A DNA stretch of 64,000 bases from assembly GCA_036925085.1 (NCBI GenBank), contig JAUPFP010000028.1, positions 1,047,501 through 1,111,500 of the forward strand, read 5' to 3'. This document shows positions 41,601 through 53,591 of the stretch, in pieces. Positions within the stretch are counted from its first letter, which is position 1, and the number at the start of each line of letters is the position of its first letter. The stretch is from Brachycybe producta. Taxonomy: Eukaryota > Arthropoda > Diplopoda > Playtdesmida > Andrognathidae. The notes under the pieces are model-generated. The model searched no databases, was not told the DNA's origin, and was given only the letters and a program-made list of their open reading frames with translations. The translations under genes were made by a program, and so were the position numbers.

Positions 41601-44600
41601 TAGAGCGCTACAACCAGCCAGCTGCAACCAGCAGCTGGGAAACCAGCCTAATGTGACTGTGGCATAACGCACTTTCAACTTCTTAAGGTGCATTCACACT
41701 AGGCTGGTTTACAAGCCGCTGGTTGCTGCTGGCTATTAGCAGCAATAGCAAGCAGCGGCTGATTTGGGTTCACACTTCTCCAGTCACTGCTAGTATTAGC
41801 AGCGCAAGTCAGCCAATCACCGTCGTGCAAAAACACAAACTCTAACAACCACCAACCCAAGCAGTGGAGTTACACACTGATAGCAGCAGGAAGGGAGTCA
41901 CATGACCAGCTGATAGCTGCTAAAGTTGGACATGTTCAACTTCACCAGCCGCTGTTAAAGTCACTAGTGTGCTGGAGAAAACAGCTCCTGGTAGCGGGTT
42001 CACACTATGCTGCTACCTGGCTACAACCAGCCAGCAGTTGATAAACCAGCCTAGTGTGAATGTGCCATAAATGTCAGGAAAGAATCGTAGCTTACATGCT
42101 GAATAAAATCTCACAGATATTCACTTTGCAAAGCATTTAGCAGGAATGCCATATATCTGTTTATTTCTATTTCTATAGAAAATCAAAATATTCCTATGGT
42201 CCCTTTCCACTGAAAAATATTAGCGCTTCTGTTAAATTCCTAACAAAGTGAAATTCCATGGGATTCTATTATTCGTATGTGGATTCTTCCGTAACTCTTG
42301 GAACGCAGAATAATCAAGAGTCCGAAAATGAGCTATTCATAAACTATTTTAACAAATATTTAGTTAGCCCATTTAATATTTTAGTTAACCTTCAGTTTAA
42401 TATTTAGTTAGCTAGAACCTTCAGGTTCAGTCTACGCATTCCGTCTTCATCGGACAAGCTTACATGACAAAATATTTCACCTTGAGGTACAAAGGTTTCA
42501 TCTTCAGCGAACTTTTGTATGTTCTAGCTTTAAGTGATGCTCAGATGTTGCCATCTATTAGTCACACCGAAGCTATGCAAATGGAAACCACCATAGACAA
42601 AACTTCTAGTTTCTGAAGCTTTACTTCAGAAAACTTTATATGTATTTTTCTATATTCGTAAGAAACTGCATTTTTTTTTCTTACTTTTATATTTTATACA
42701 ATATTTTTCTTTTTATGTGTAAGGATAATATTTTTGCTACTCAGGGGATTCGTGAACAAAGGTTTTTTTTCTTTCCTTTCTTAACTTGACATTCAGCTGA
42801 TGGTTTTGTTTTTCAAATAAAAAAAATGTCACTGTGTCACAGTCAAAGTTTAAGGTGAAGTTGACAGAACTTCAAAAGTTACATTTTGAGTGGTAAACAA
42901 TAATGTTTCATACTGTAGGCCTATAGCACATTTTCTCACATTTGAGGTTTCAGTTTGCTTGTTTTTATCTTTAAAAAAAAACTTTTGACGTTATACTTGT
43001 AAAAGTTGTTTTATGTCACAAGTAAATATTATTGACAAGAACGGTCTTCGTTTTTGGATCTTACTGAATGAAATTTTCTCTTTTTTCTTTTAAATGCATG
43101 ACTTTTAAAATTAAAAAAACCCCGTCACATTTCTTTCATTTTTGTCAATATCAATGACAAGAAAATAAAAGAGATGTTTATAAGTAGAATCAATATAAAG
43201 AGAAGAAAGAAAATAGGAAGTGTTTCAAGATTGAACAAACCCCACCCCACCCCCCCCCCCCCCCGCCACCGCGATATAGACATTCCTTTGTGGTGCCATA
43301 AATTTGGTGCCACTTATTACATAGGTGTTCACACGAGCCACTATACCACAGTTTTTTTTGGCACCACAGTTGATAGTCAAGAGAGCGGATTTCTATGTAC
43401 AAAAAATCAGCCAAGAGGCAGGCCCCAAGTGCCGCAAAAAAATCCTTCTTCATTTCTTAAACTTTTTCTAGGCTCATTGTTTTGAGAAACATGTTTTGAA
43501 CTTCATGTTGAGAAACACACTTGCTTTATTTTTGTACATAGAATTCCGCCCTCAAGTGATAATGAGAGGCCGAGTCCTGCCGCAAGTTGTAATGAGGGTC
43601 CATACTAATTGGCTCGCTTCGATAACAGACCGTTGCTTTTATGTGGCTTTCTTCACACGTGCCACTGAGTAGTTCGTGTGAAGCAAGCCGCGTCAACCAC
43701 TTCGTGGCGACGCAAAGTGTTCTTGTGTGAAATCAGTATGATATCATTCTAAGATGTTTACATTGTTTGGGCGGTTTTTTTTTCTTCTTTCTATTATGTG
43801 CATATGTCAAGAACACAGGGGCGTAGCTAGGGGCCCTCGGCCCTCCGCGACTGGGGGACGGGTGGCGCAGGAGTTTTGGAGGGCGCATTTTGGGGGTAAT
43901 AAGAGGGGGCGCAATGTTTTAAGCAGCAGGGGAGCGCAATTAAACCTAGCTACTCCACTGCAAGAACATGATGTATAATTACCCTTTGATTACAAAAAAC
44001 ATTAAATATGGTATCTGATTTGTGATTTTCCACACACACACACACACACACAAAACATTACAATACAAATTGCATGATTATAATAAAAAAAAAACAATGA
44101 CAATGTAAACATTGTGATCAAATCTACAAAGTAATTTAGCTTTTAGGTAGGAGTGATGCCATCTGTTAGCCACACTGAGCAATGCAATTGGTAGCCCTAT
44201 CACGATAAAACACTCTTAGTAGAGAGTTAATCATCTTGGATGCCAGAATCTTTTATGTACTCTTCTAACAAGAAACTAGAAAATAACAAGAATAAATTAT
44301 AAAGATTAAAGTTGGAAAGCAATTAGTTTAAAAAATGAATTGTGAAAGAGTAAAACGTGGAATTTCCCTCTTTTCTGTCATAATTTTGCTGCACTGTTCA
44401 TAATATTAATTTTCATAATTATAGCTGTAGAGCACATATTTTTTTTTTTTCGTTTATTTCTTTTAACATTTTTTAACAAGTTTAATTAAGTCCTTACTAA
44501 TAAAACAATTAAGACCGTCTATGTCCCCCTTTCTATAGGTTCGGCCAACCCTAATGGGGCAGCAACTTACGACGATGCGGGTAAGTGAGGTCGTAATAGT

Positions 44601-45061
44601 TTGATGGCGTTTTTTTTTTGTACCTATCTTTTTTTTTTAAATAAAACAAAACCAAAATAGTCCCTTTTTAATGTTGTACATAAAATAGTTTATGAGTTGT
44701 TTAGTTTTGACCCTAATATTTAGGCAACCTTCTCTCTTTTCCCGTTCTATTTCCAACCCCCATTCTTCTTTGTTTTAGTGTGACCAATTTTATTGAAATG
44801 AAGAAAGAGTACATAAAGATTAATGGCATCCGAATGAGTAGTTACATTAGTGTGCACCATATGGTGATTTCAGTGATTGCCATCCTACAAGGGGTAAAAA
44901 GACAAACTCTCTCCTCACTCACTATCTCTCTCTCACACTTTCTCTTTCCTTCTCTCTCTTTCCTTAACTCTCTCTCTCTCTCTCTTTCCTTAACTTTCTC
45001 TCTCTCTCTCTCTTTCCTTAACTTTCTCTCTCTCTCTCTTTCCTTCTCTCTTTCTCTTTCC

Positions 45062-45095
<34 letters not shown>

Positions 45096-45447
45096 TTCCT
45101 TCTCTCTTTCTCTTTCCTTCTCTCTTTCTCTCTCTCTCTCTTTCCTTCTCTCTTTCTCTCTCTCTCTCTTTCCTTCTCTCTTTCTCTTTCCTTCTCTCTT
45201 TCTCTTTCCTTCTCTCTTTCTCTTTCCTTCTCTCTTTCTCTTTCCTTCTCTCTTTCTCTTTCCTTCTCTCTCTTTCTCTTTCCTTCTCTCTCTTTCTCTT
45301 TCCTTCTCTCTTTCTCTTTCCTTCTCTCTTTCTCTTTCCTTCTCTCTCTTTCTCTTTCCTTCTCTCTTTCTCTTTCCTTCTCTCTCTTTCTTTCTCTTTC
45401 CTTCTCTCTCTTTCTTTCTCATTCCTTCTCTCTCTTTCTTTCTCTTT

Positions 45448-45483
<36 letters not shown>

Positions 45484-47267
45484 TTCTCTCTCTCTCTCTC
45501 TTTCAATCTCCTCTCTCTGTTCAGATCTTCTGAACAGAGGGTTCCTCCAACACTGAAAACCACTACTAGTACTTTTTAACGTGATTTTTTGTTTTTTGTT
45601 TTGCAATCCTCTTGCTCGGAAACTTCAAGTTAAAGTGGAAAGTTTTCTTGAATTTAGGCCTAACTCCTCAAGACTAAGTTATTAAACTGAAGTTGCAAGT
45701 TAACTTAGTAAATTTTACTGAATCTCTCTGTGTAAATTCTAAATTAAAGACATTTGTAACTTTTTTGAGATCTGTTTTTCGTGAAGTCACGTTACTTATC
45801 ATTTGTAACGTGAGGTAATCGGTGTTTTATTTTCTTTCCATGGTTTTATTGACCTTCTTTTGTTGTTGTTTTTTGGTATATTGTACAAAAAGTAAAACAG
45901 TCGACATTGACCGCACAGTAAGACATTTTATTTTGTCTTGTGTTTCTTTTATTTTTATTGTAGACTTTTGCCATTTTGTCTGAAGTAATCAGTAAAAGAA
46001 CATCTCATTAACCCTAAATGTTTTTCAGTCGGAAAACCTTCTTCCTCCTTCTATTTGATCAATTTGAAAACTATACAATGTGTCTCAGAAATCAACAACC
46101 CAATCTGTTAATAAAGTATACTGTAGTTGTGCGGTTAAATCGTTTAAATATTAAATAATTAGTGAGGTAACCCGTCATAAATGACGGGGAGTCCAATTCT
46201 AGTTTAATTTTGCTAATAAAATTATTTAACTATTTTATTCAAATACTTCATTTTATTGAAATACTTCATTTTATTGAAATACTTCATTATTATAAATGAC
46301 ATTTATGTGTGAATGTCCGGTTGTCATGAAGTAATTTGCGCGTTGACCGCTTGCATTTTTTATAAGCACCTTACTATTGTTTGGGTTCTTGGATAGGGAG
46401 AGCGCCACAAAAAGTTGACTATGAGAAAAAACCGGTTCATTTAAATTTAAATAAATTCCGACGTGCATAAACGTTTTTGTCCTTGTTTGTACAGCGTTAT
46501 ACACAAGACAGTCAGACAGACAAAGCTTTATTATATATAAAATTATTTCAGAAAGCATAATTGCTACAAAACATTTAGATCTTCAGTTCAGTGTTAACAA
46601 CTTGTCACTGAGGCTCATTATACGGCATCACTTAAGCGTCAATTTATGTCCTCCTATCCAGGTTCCACACTCCATGTACATGTAAAACATACTGTATATC
46701 AAAACCACAACCCTATTTGTAGAATTAATAATGGGGTATTTTAAGTTCCATATAATTACCGCATTTCCTTTCTTGTTTGGACACTTTGCGGATATTATAT
46801 GGACATATCTTTATTCTCTTAAACTGGGAGGATTTTCAAATGTTGATAAAATGTTTTGGTTAGTTTAAGTCCCGTATAAACACATATTGCAAAAGGATAA
46901 GAAATAAAATATTAATGAACTAGTGGGGTAACCCGTCATAAATGACGGGAGCGAAATTCACAGGCAATTGTGCCCAGCATTCGAATTTCTTTCCTCCGCC
47001 CTTTTATGATGTCAGACCAAGTAACAAACCAATTAGAAATTGATGACGTTCATAAAAGGACTGAGCAAAAGAAATTCTAATGCTGGGCACAATTGCCTGT
47101 GATAAACTGTAGTTTAATTTTGCTACTATTATCCCCTCCCCTTTTTTATATTTGAAAGAGAAAATGAGTTTTTCATTTTCTCTGGTGTGCGCATGCGCGT
47201 CGTTTGTTCCTTTTTTACTCCTTTCATTTCAATTTCAGTCACTCCCTCCCACTTTTTTCCCCTCCAC

Positions 47268-47308
<41 letters not shown>

Positions 47309-50300
47309 CCTCTCTCCTCCCTCTACACTTTCCAACCTTTTCCCCTCCAATTTAATATCATGGGGTTCTTGGATGAGAAGGGTGCAACATATAGTTGACC
47401 TTGAGAAAAATAAAGCTGTTCATTTCTTCATTTATTTAAATTTATATAAATTCCGACGTGCTCTAGGTTTTGGTACAGCGTTACTCCACACACACACACA
47501 CACACAGACCTGGGATATTATATCGTGTTCCCTTGAAATGCTCACCTTGTGGGAATACCAGAGCAAATATGTTCTTGTTCGCAGTTGATCCATCGTTTAC
47601 ACCGAGCCCTTTAACTGCATTGCGAGCACATACATCGACATTTGTATAGCAGTATATGTGGTGCCGTGTAATGAGCCATATTATGTAATCCCCCCCCCCC
47701 AAAAAAAAAGATTTTGTAAATAATTAAAAATGTCATTGACTTTTCAATACAAAGGTTTAAACCTTGTATTTTTTTTTTAAATCAATAATTTTTCTTAATT
47801 CGCAACCAATTTCATTTATTTTTTTTGTGCAGCTATATTTTTTTTATTGATTCTGAATTATTTTACTTTAAGTAGTAGACTGTGCGAACCAAGCATATTT
47901 TGATAATAGACTTCGATGTTGGTTCAGATACATACTTTATATAAAACATTGAAGGTCCAACATACAGTTTATTTGGAGGCCATTTCATAGTTTTATCTTG
48001 ATACTACATTACTCATAAAAGATAGTTAATTTGATAGCATCTGTCTCTATACTTACAGAACAAATGGGCAATAATAGTCGGATATTTTTTTGTTTATTTT
48101 CATAAGTTGCAACATATGAAATACCTTTGTATATTATATAACAATGGATTACTTTGGGTTAGAGAAAGATATTGCAACATACTAAAATAAATGTAATGCG
48201 CCAAATAAAAACTATTATTCAGTTATACTCAGTGTCACATTTAAAACACATACTGTATAAAGGTGAATATCTCAGAAACTATTAAAAGATGTCTATACTT
48301 TTTTAAAAAAAGTACGAACTTATTGGGCAATGAATGATAAATAAAAGTTAAAGATGTGCAAAGTTAGTGCTTAAAGTATGTAGATTACTACTTTTAACAG
48401 TCAACAAACATAAAACATATCAATCATAAAACATAACGCTTTTCACCTGTACCACCCGATAATATTGTTTGAAATATTTCAATTTATTCAAGTTAACATA
48501 AAAAACCTGGTTGAGGAGAGATCTTTACAGAAAGTAATACGGCTGTCATAAGCTCATACAATAATTTGGAATAGTGACATCGCCAGTAGCACAACATGTT
48601 GGCCCAATGTACGAATTTATGTTTGGTGATGTTGGCAATTGGCTTTTAGTAAAGCATTTGGCCCATTTAATGTTGGCCCAATGTAGCATAAATACATATG
48701 GCCCAATAATGGCCACTTAATGTTGGCCTGAAAATCGTAATATCAGTCAGTGATGACAGGTTCAGCTATCATTGGGATATCGAGTACATACCAATAGTGG
48801 GATCAACGACCAAATGCTATGTTGGCCGGGTCGTTAGCTCAACTGCTTTATGTTGCTGAAAATGAAGAACGTACATATGACGTACATACGACTGTCCAGC
48901 GACCTTCAACTTCACTTTGTTGTCAAAAAGTCTTTCAAAAGTCGCCTGTGTGCCAAAGCAATCAAGAGTGTCGACAATTGAACTCTTGTCCCTTTGTCAC
49001 AGGCTTTCCTAACTACTTGCGGAGTTATATATTTTTGAAATTCAAATACTTCGAGACATTCACTAATTACTTTAGTTTCCAGCTTTTAATTTTATTCAAA
49101 TTTCGGTTGCTTCATTAAAAAATTGTTTATGTGTGTACTGTGTAAACATTTTTACTAGGGATGGGCCATTCGAATCCTTGAATCCCGCGAATCTTGAAAA
49201 AGATTCGAGATTCAAAAACTCGAATCTTTGCCGCTTTTTTCGTTTTTGGAATCTTTCGAATCCTAACCTAAAAAAACTTTTAAAATTTGGGTAAAATTAG
49301 TTTTAACTCCATTGACGTCCAAATAGAAGCGTTCACTAACAAAAAAAACCCGGCGATTGTTGCAATTTCAGTTGTAGTTCCGGATTACCAATATCACCTT
49401 GTGGCGACCTTGAGTGCCACACGGTTTTTTTTATTAATTTAATATTTATTAATTAATATTTATTAAATATTAAATATTAATTTAATATTAGTTCATTTAT
49501 ATTTATATACTGACATTTGTCCCAAAACCATTTGCCCTAAAGGGACATACATATGCCCTAAAGCCACTTTTTTGTTTTCTGTATTCATACGGTTTAGTGT
49601 CTTTCTGTGAAGTATGGCAAGGTTGTAGGGCAAATGTCCCTTTAGGGCAAACGTCCCTTTAGGGCAAATGTCCCTTTAGGGCAAATGGTTTTAGGGCAAG
49701 TGACTTTAGCACATATGTCCCTTTAAGGCAATTGTCCCTTTAGGGCAAGCGTCTATAGGGCAAGTGTCTTTAGGGCAAATGTCTCCCACCCATTTGTATC
49801 TTTTTAATGAATAATATAGGATTCTTATATGAAGGATTCGAGAGATTTTAGGGATTCGAGAACCTTTTAGGATTTGGATTCGAAGAAATTTAGGATTCGT
49901 CCCACCTCTAATTTTTACTAATGACTATAATGAATCCTTTTAATTAAAGTTAAATGAAAATACAAAATAATGTTCATAAGAAACTCTAAACTTTTTAATG
50001 TCATACAATTTGCAATTTTCGTATAAAATGTAACATTTACAATATTATTATGTCATTTTTGCATTTCATATTGCAAATCGTAAAGATATTCCAAAAGCCA
50101 AACCTGCAATATTGAAGCTGAATGGTAAAAAGCCTCACTCACTCCCAGTCGCAATCAACTGTTTTACTGACTTCAAACTTAAATTGATTTTTTTTTAAAA
50201 AAAAAAATAGCCTTCCGCATCACATTATACATTGAAAGGGGTCTTGACTTCATATTCTTGCCAAATTATGTCAAAAGAAATATTTGGAACACAAATTTGT

Positions 50301-52969
50301 ACACAAAATCTATAACCTTTATATCTATATAACCTTTAAACTTTTATGCTTACAACAACAACTTTCAACGTTTGTTTTTTGAACTTATAATTAAGTTATG
50401 TTGTAACTTTTGCAATTTTAAATAGTAGACCTAACTTAAATAAAATAATTTATATAAAGTGTTTGCTTTAATGATGAAGCATTCGTAAATTTGCATTCTA
50501 AGTGATTTAGTACAATACTAATGATTGCAAATTAGTCAATTCATCAACCTCAGTTAACTGTAATTTATGTTTATCATAAATCATGCTTATGATGATCATT
50601 TTTTTGTTGCTTAAAGGAATATGTTAATTAACTGTATAATAACATCTGTTTGAGTCATTATAATGATAAATTAGAAACAATTAATTCATTTCTTTGTAGA
50701 TATTTCTCTACTTATGACAATGTGTTTCTATTGTTTGTTTGTTTTTTTGCTTTCATGTCATAATCTCAAATATGTCTTTTTGTTTTTCGTTTTTTTTTTT
50801 AGGAGTGCAAACGAATTTACCTCAGGTGTCGTACATTAAAGCAATGGATGTATGGATGGGCACTTGTACTGCATTCGTTTTTGCAGCTTTACTAGAATTT
50901 ACCCTTGTCAATTATATGTGGCGCAAACCATCTGATAGCAAACTCTTATCATCGGGACAAAACTGTCAGAAAAAGGATACATGGCTAGCACTCAATCTTG
51001 TAAGTTTTTTTTTTTTACTACTTTTTTTTCTTGTAGTTGATGCATTTTTGATGTTTTTTCTTATAAAAAAAATTATAATTGCTGTCTATTTTTTGCATTA
51101 ATTGTTAAGCATGATCATCATCTATTTTTTTGTTGATTATAATTTATCATTTTTAATGATGTTATCCGCATGACCATGCATGGAATTCTGTTTGTTTCTG
51201 ATTCTGAAAATGTTATTACAATCGAGCAAGGCCCACATACAAGTAACAAAACACTCAAAAGGGGGGGGGGCTAACAAAATACAGCTTTTGATAATTAATT
51301 ATCAGGGGTTTACTGGCTTATCTGGCCATCGAGGCATTTTCCCCCAATGGGCCGCTAAGTTTAAGGGCCGTTTAATTTTTATTAAAAGGACTTGATATGA
51401 TAAAAGTTTAAAAACTCACGAGAAAAAGATCAGAAAAGTTGTGTTTTTTAAATAGAAATTCCAACAAAAAAAAAAGTAAATTGACACATTTTTTGGGGGG
51501 AAAAAGAATGAAAACTAAAAAAAATATTTTAGAAAGTTGTGCAAAATAATGAAATATAGAAAATAAATGAAAACAGAACCCTGTGCATTTACATTTAAAT
51601 GAGTAAATTACATTCTCAGCATTTCTGAAGTTTCTTACAGTTTGCAGGTCCGGGTAAACAATTCTTCCTGTGCCATTTTTTTTTCTCCTAGTCTATTCTT
51701 CTGGTTTTGCACCTGAAAACATTATCGTTAGTCAGAGCATATTTATTTTTTTAAACAGTATTAATGGGTTTGCTGGATATGACTGCAGAAAGCATTCTTA
51801 GATGATTAAGATCCTGACATCCTTACCAGTTGTAGTCAGGTGAAGAACATCTCACATATAATAACGTTCAGGTGTCTTAAAAAGCTCCTGAAAGGCATCA
51901 ACAAACTAGCACTACAAACAGAGAAAAATGTGTGTAAAGTCTGCCAAACTGGCTGGAGAGTTTGGATATAATGCATGACCCCCAGGCCAGGATCTTTGGT
52001 GGGCCCTCTACCTACCACTAAGGTTAAGGTCAGCATGATGCTCTACAGGAATTAGAATAAACTAAGTAAATTTAAATCAAAAAGTGATTGATTTTCTTTT
52101 TATAAATGTATCAAAACAGGCCCATTCCTCAGCCATGCCAAGCCCTCCTAATCCCAGGCCCCAGGCTAGAGCCCTGTCAGCCCCCCCCCCTTGTGGCGGC
52201 TATGATATCCTAGCACTACATTCAGACCTAGGCAAAACAGCAACAGTCTTAGAAATAAATGAAAATGGCACATGTTTTGACATGCTTATCTTTGTCAGCA
52301 ATGTATCTTAGTGACACAGTTATCACCTTTTGTCACGTTCATCATGTGGTTATTGGTGCAAGCAAGCAAAACCTGCTTGGTGTTAAACTTAAGTAGTTAA
52401 ATACTCAACATGTTTGTCAGAATTGCACCTCGTAAGTTGTCTTTTCACTTTTGCCAACGGTCACACGCCAAAGGATGCTGTCAACAACGGGGTGCACATT
52501 GACAACCTTAGCAGAATGTTGTATGTGTATATCATTAGCAGAAGGCGAAGCAGTGAGATTTGCAACTCCCTCTTTCCCTCAGTATTATTCTATCTAGCCA
52601 TTACACACTGGCAAAGTTTTTTTCTTCTTTTGGCCGAGATCAATTGCCTTTTAGGACAGAGTCCATCCATTATCTGTTCGAGCTATCCTCAAATTAGCTA
52701 GAAGGTCAATCCAAACAGACAAATTGCGCCTTATTTAAATAATCTTACCAGTAATCTTGAGTTGATAACTAGTACTAGTATAACGGTATATACAGTAGTT
52801 GATCTTTTTTGGCAATTATGCCTGAGTGACTTAGTTCACACTCTTGGTTATGAGGTTATATACGGATTTTTTTTTTTTTTCCAACTCGTTAAAAGAAAAT
52901 GAAAATCTTTTATCTTCCAGTGTATTCTCAGAAATTTACACTCTAAAAACTTTTTATGACTTTTATATA

Positions 52970-53037
<68 letters not shown>

Positions 53038-53198
53038 TGTAATAAATTATACAGTAACCTTTATAAGATTTTTTGTGTTATAGTTTTAGGATGTATGAAG
53101 AAAAAAAAGGGAAAGAATTAGTTTAAACGTGAAGTGAATGGATAATACGTTGGTGAGCCTATAAAAGTTTCCGATTTCAATTTCTCCACTCTTTCCTT

Positions 53199-53256
<58 letters not shown>

Positions 53257-53500
53257 TATAAATGACTCGTGGAACAAAATTGATGATAATCGTTGACAAT
53301 TACGATAGCCAGTCAGTCTCTCTCACTCTTAATTCTCATACCACCATCTTTCACATTGATCCTCTTTCCTATTTTGTATGATATATTTATGCAGTATATG
53401 TGGATGGACCTCAAGTGAGAGGGTTTTGTGTAACCCCCCCCCCAAAAAAAAGAAAAAAAGATGATTGCTTACTTAGATAAAATACTTTTATCATCATGCG

Positions 53501-53591
<91 letters not shown>

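Larger units (their letters stand above)
39129..44538 (+). other. Intron within the Gly262 codon (5.4 kb)
   Basis: GT-AG intron upstream of the 42-nt exon. It contains a family A copy, two neighbouring GC-rich fold-back elements, a poly-C run near 43242-43268, a fragment of element G and a short (CA)n near 44034-44052. A region around 43310-43730 with several CACACG/CGTGTG and GCCAC blocks is unassigned. Confidence 0.85.
44581..50802 (+). other. Intron downstream of the 42-nt exon (6.2 kb)
   Basis: GT-AG intron. In order it contains a 600-bp pyrimidine tract, two copies of the ACCCGTCATAAATGACGG repeat, a cluster of ATGTTGGCCCAATGTA-like motifs near 48590-48820, and a hAT-type element. No other exon is recognised. 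Confidence 0.85.

Noticed and set aside
43754-43978. Arg/Gly-rich 74-codon frame
   Set aside because: It reads through the GC-rich element G relative; the composition explains it.
44780-45606. Long open frames of about 250 residues on both strands
   Set aside because: They are the translation of the CT/GA-rich tract, low-complexity Ser-Leu-Phe or Arg-Glu-Lys repeats. No homology is expected.
48826-48870. TTAGCTCAACTGC as a tRNA A-box
   Set aside because: No B-box follows within the expected distance.
51775-52310. GC-richer block as a LINE reverse-transcriptase remnant
   Set aside because: No reverse transcriptase motif could be read in any frame, so it is left unassigned.
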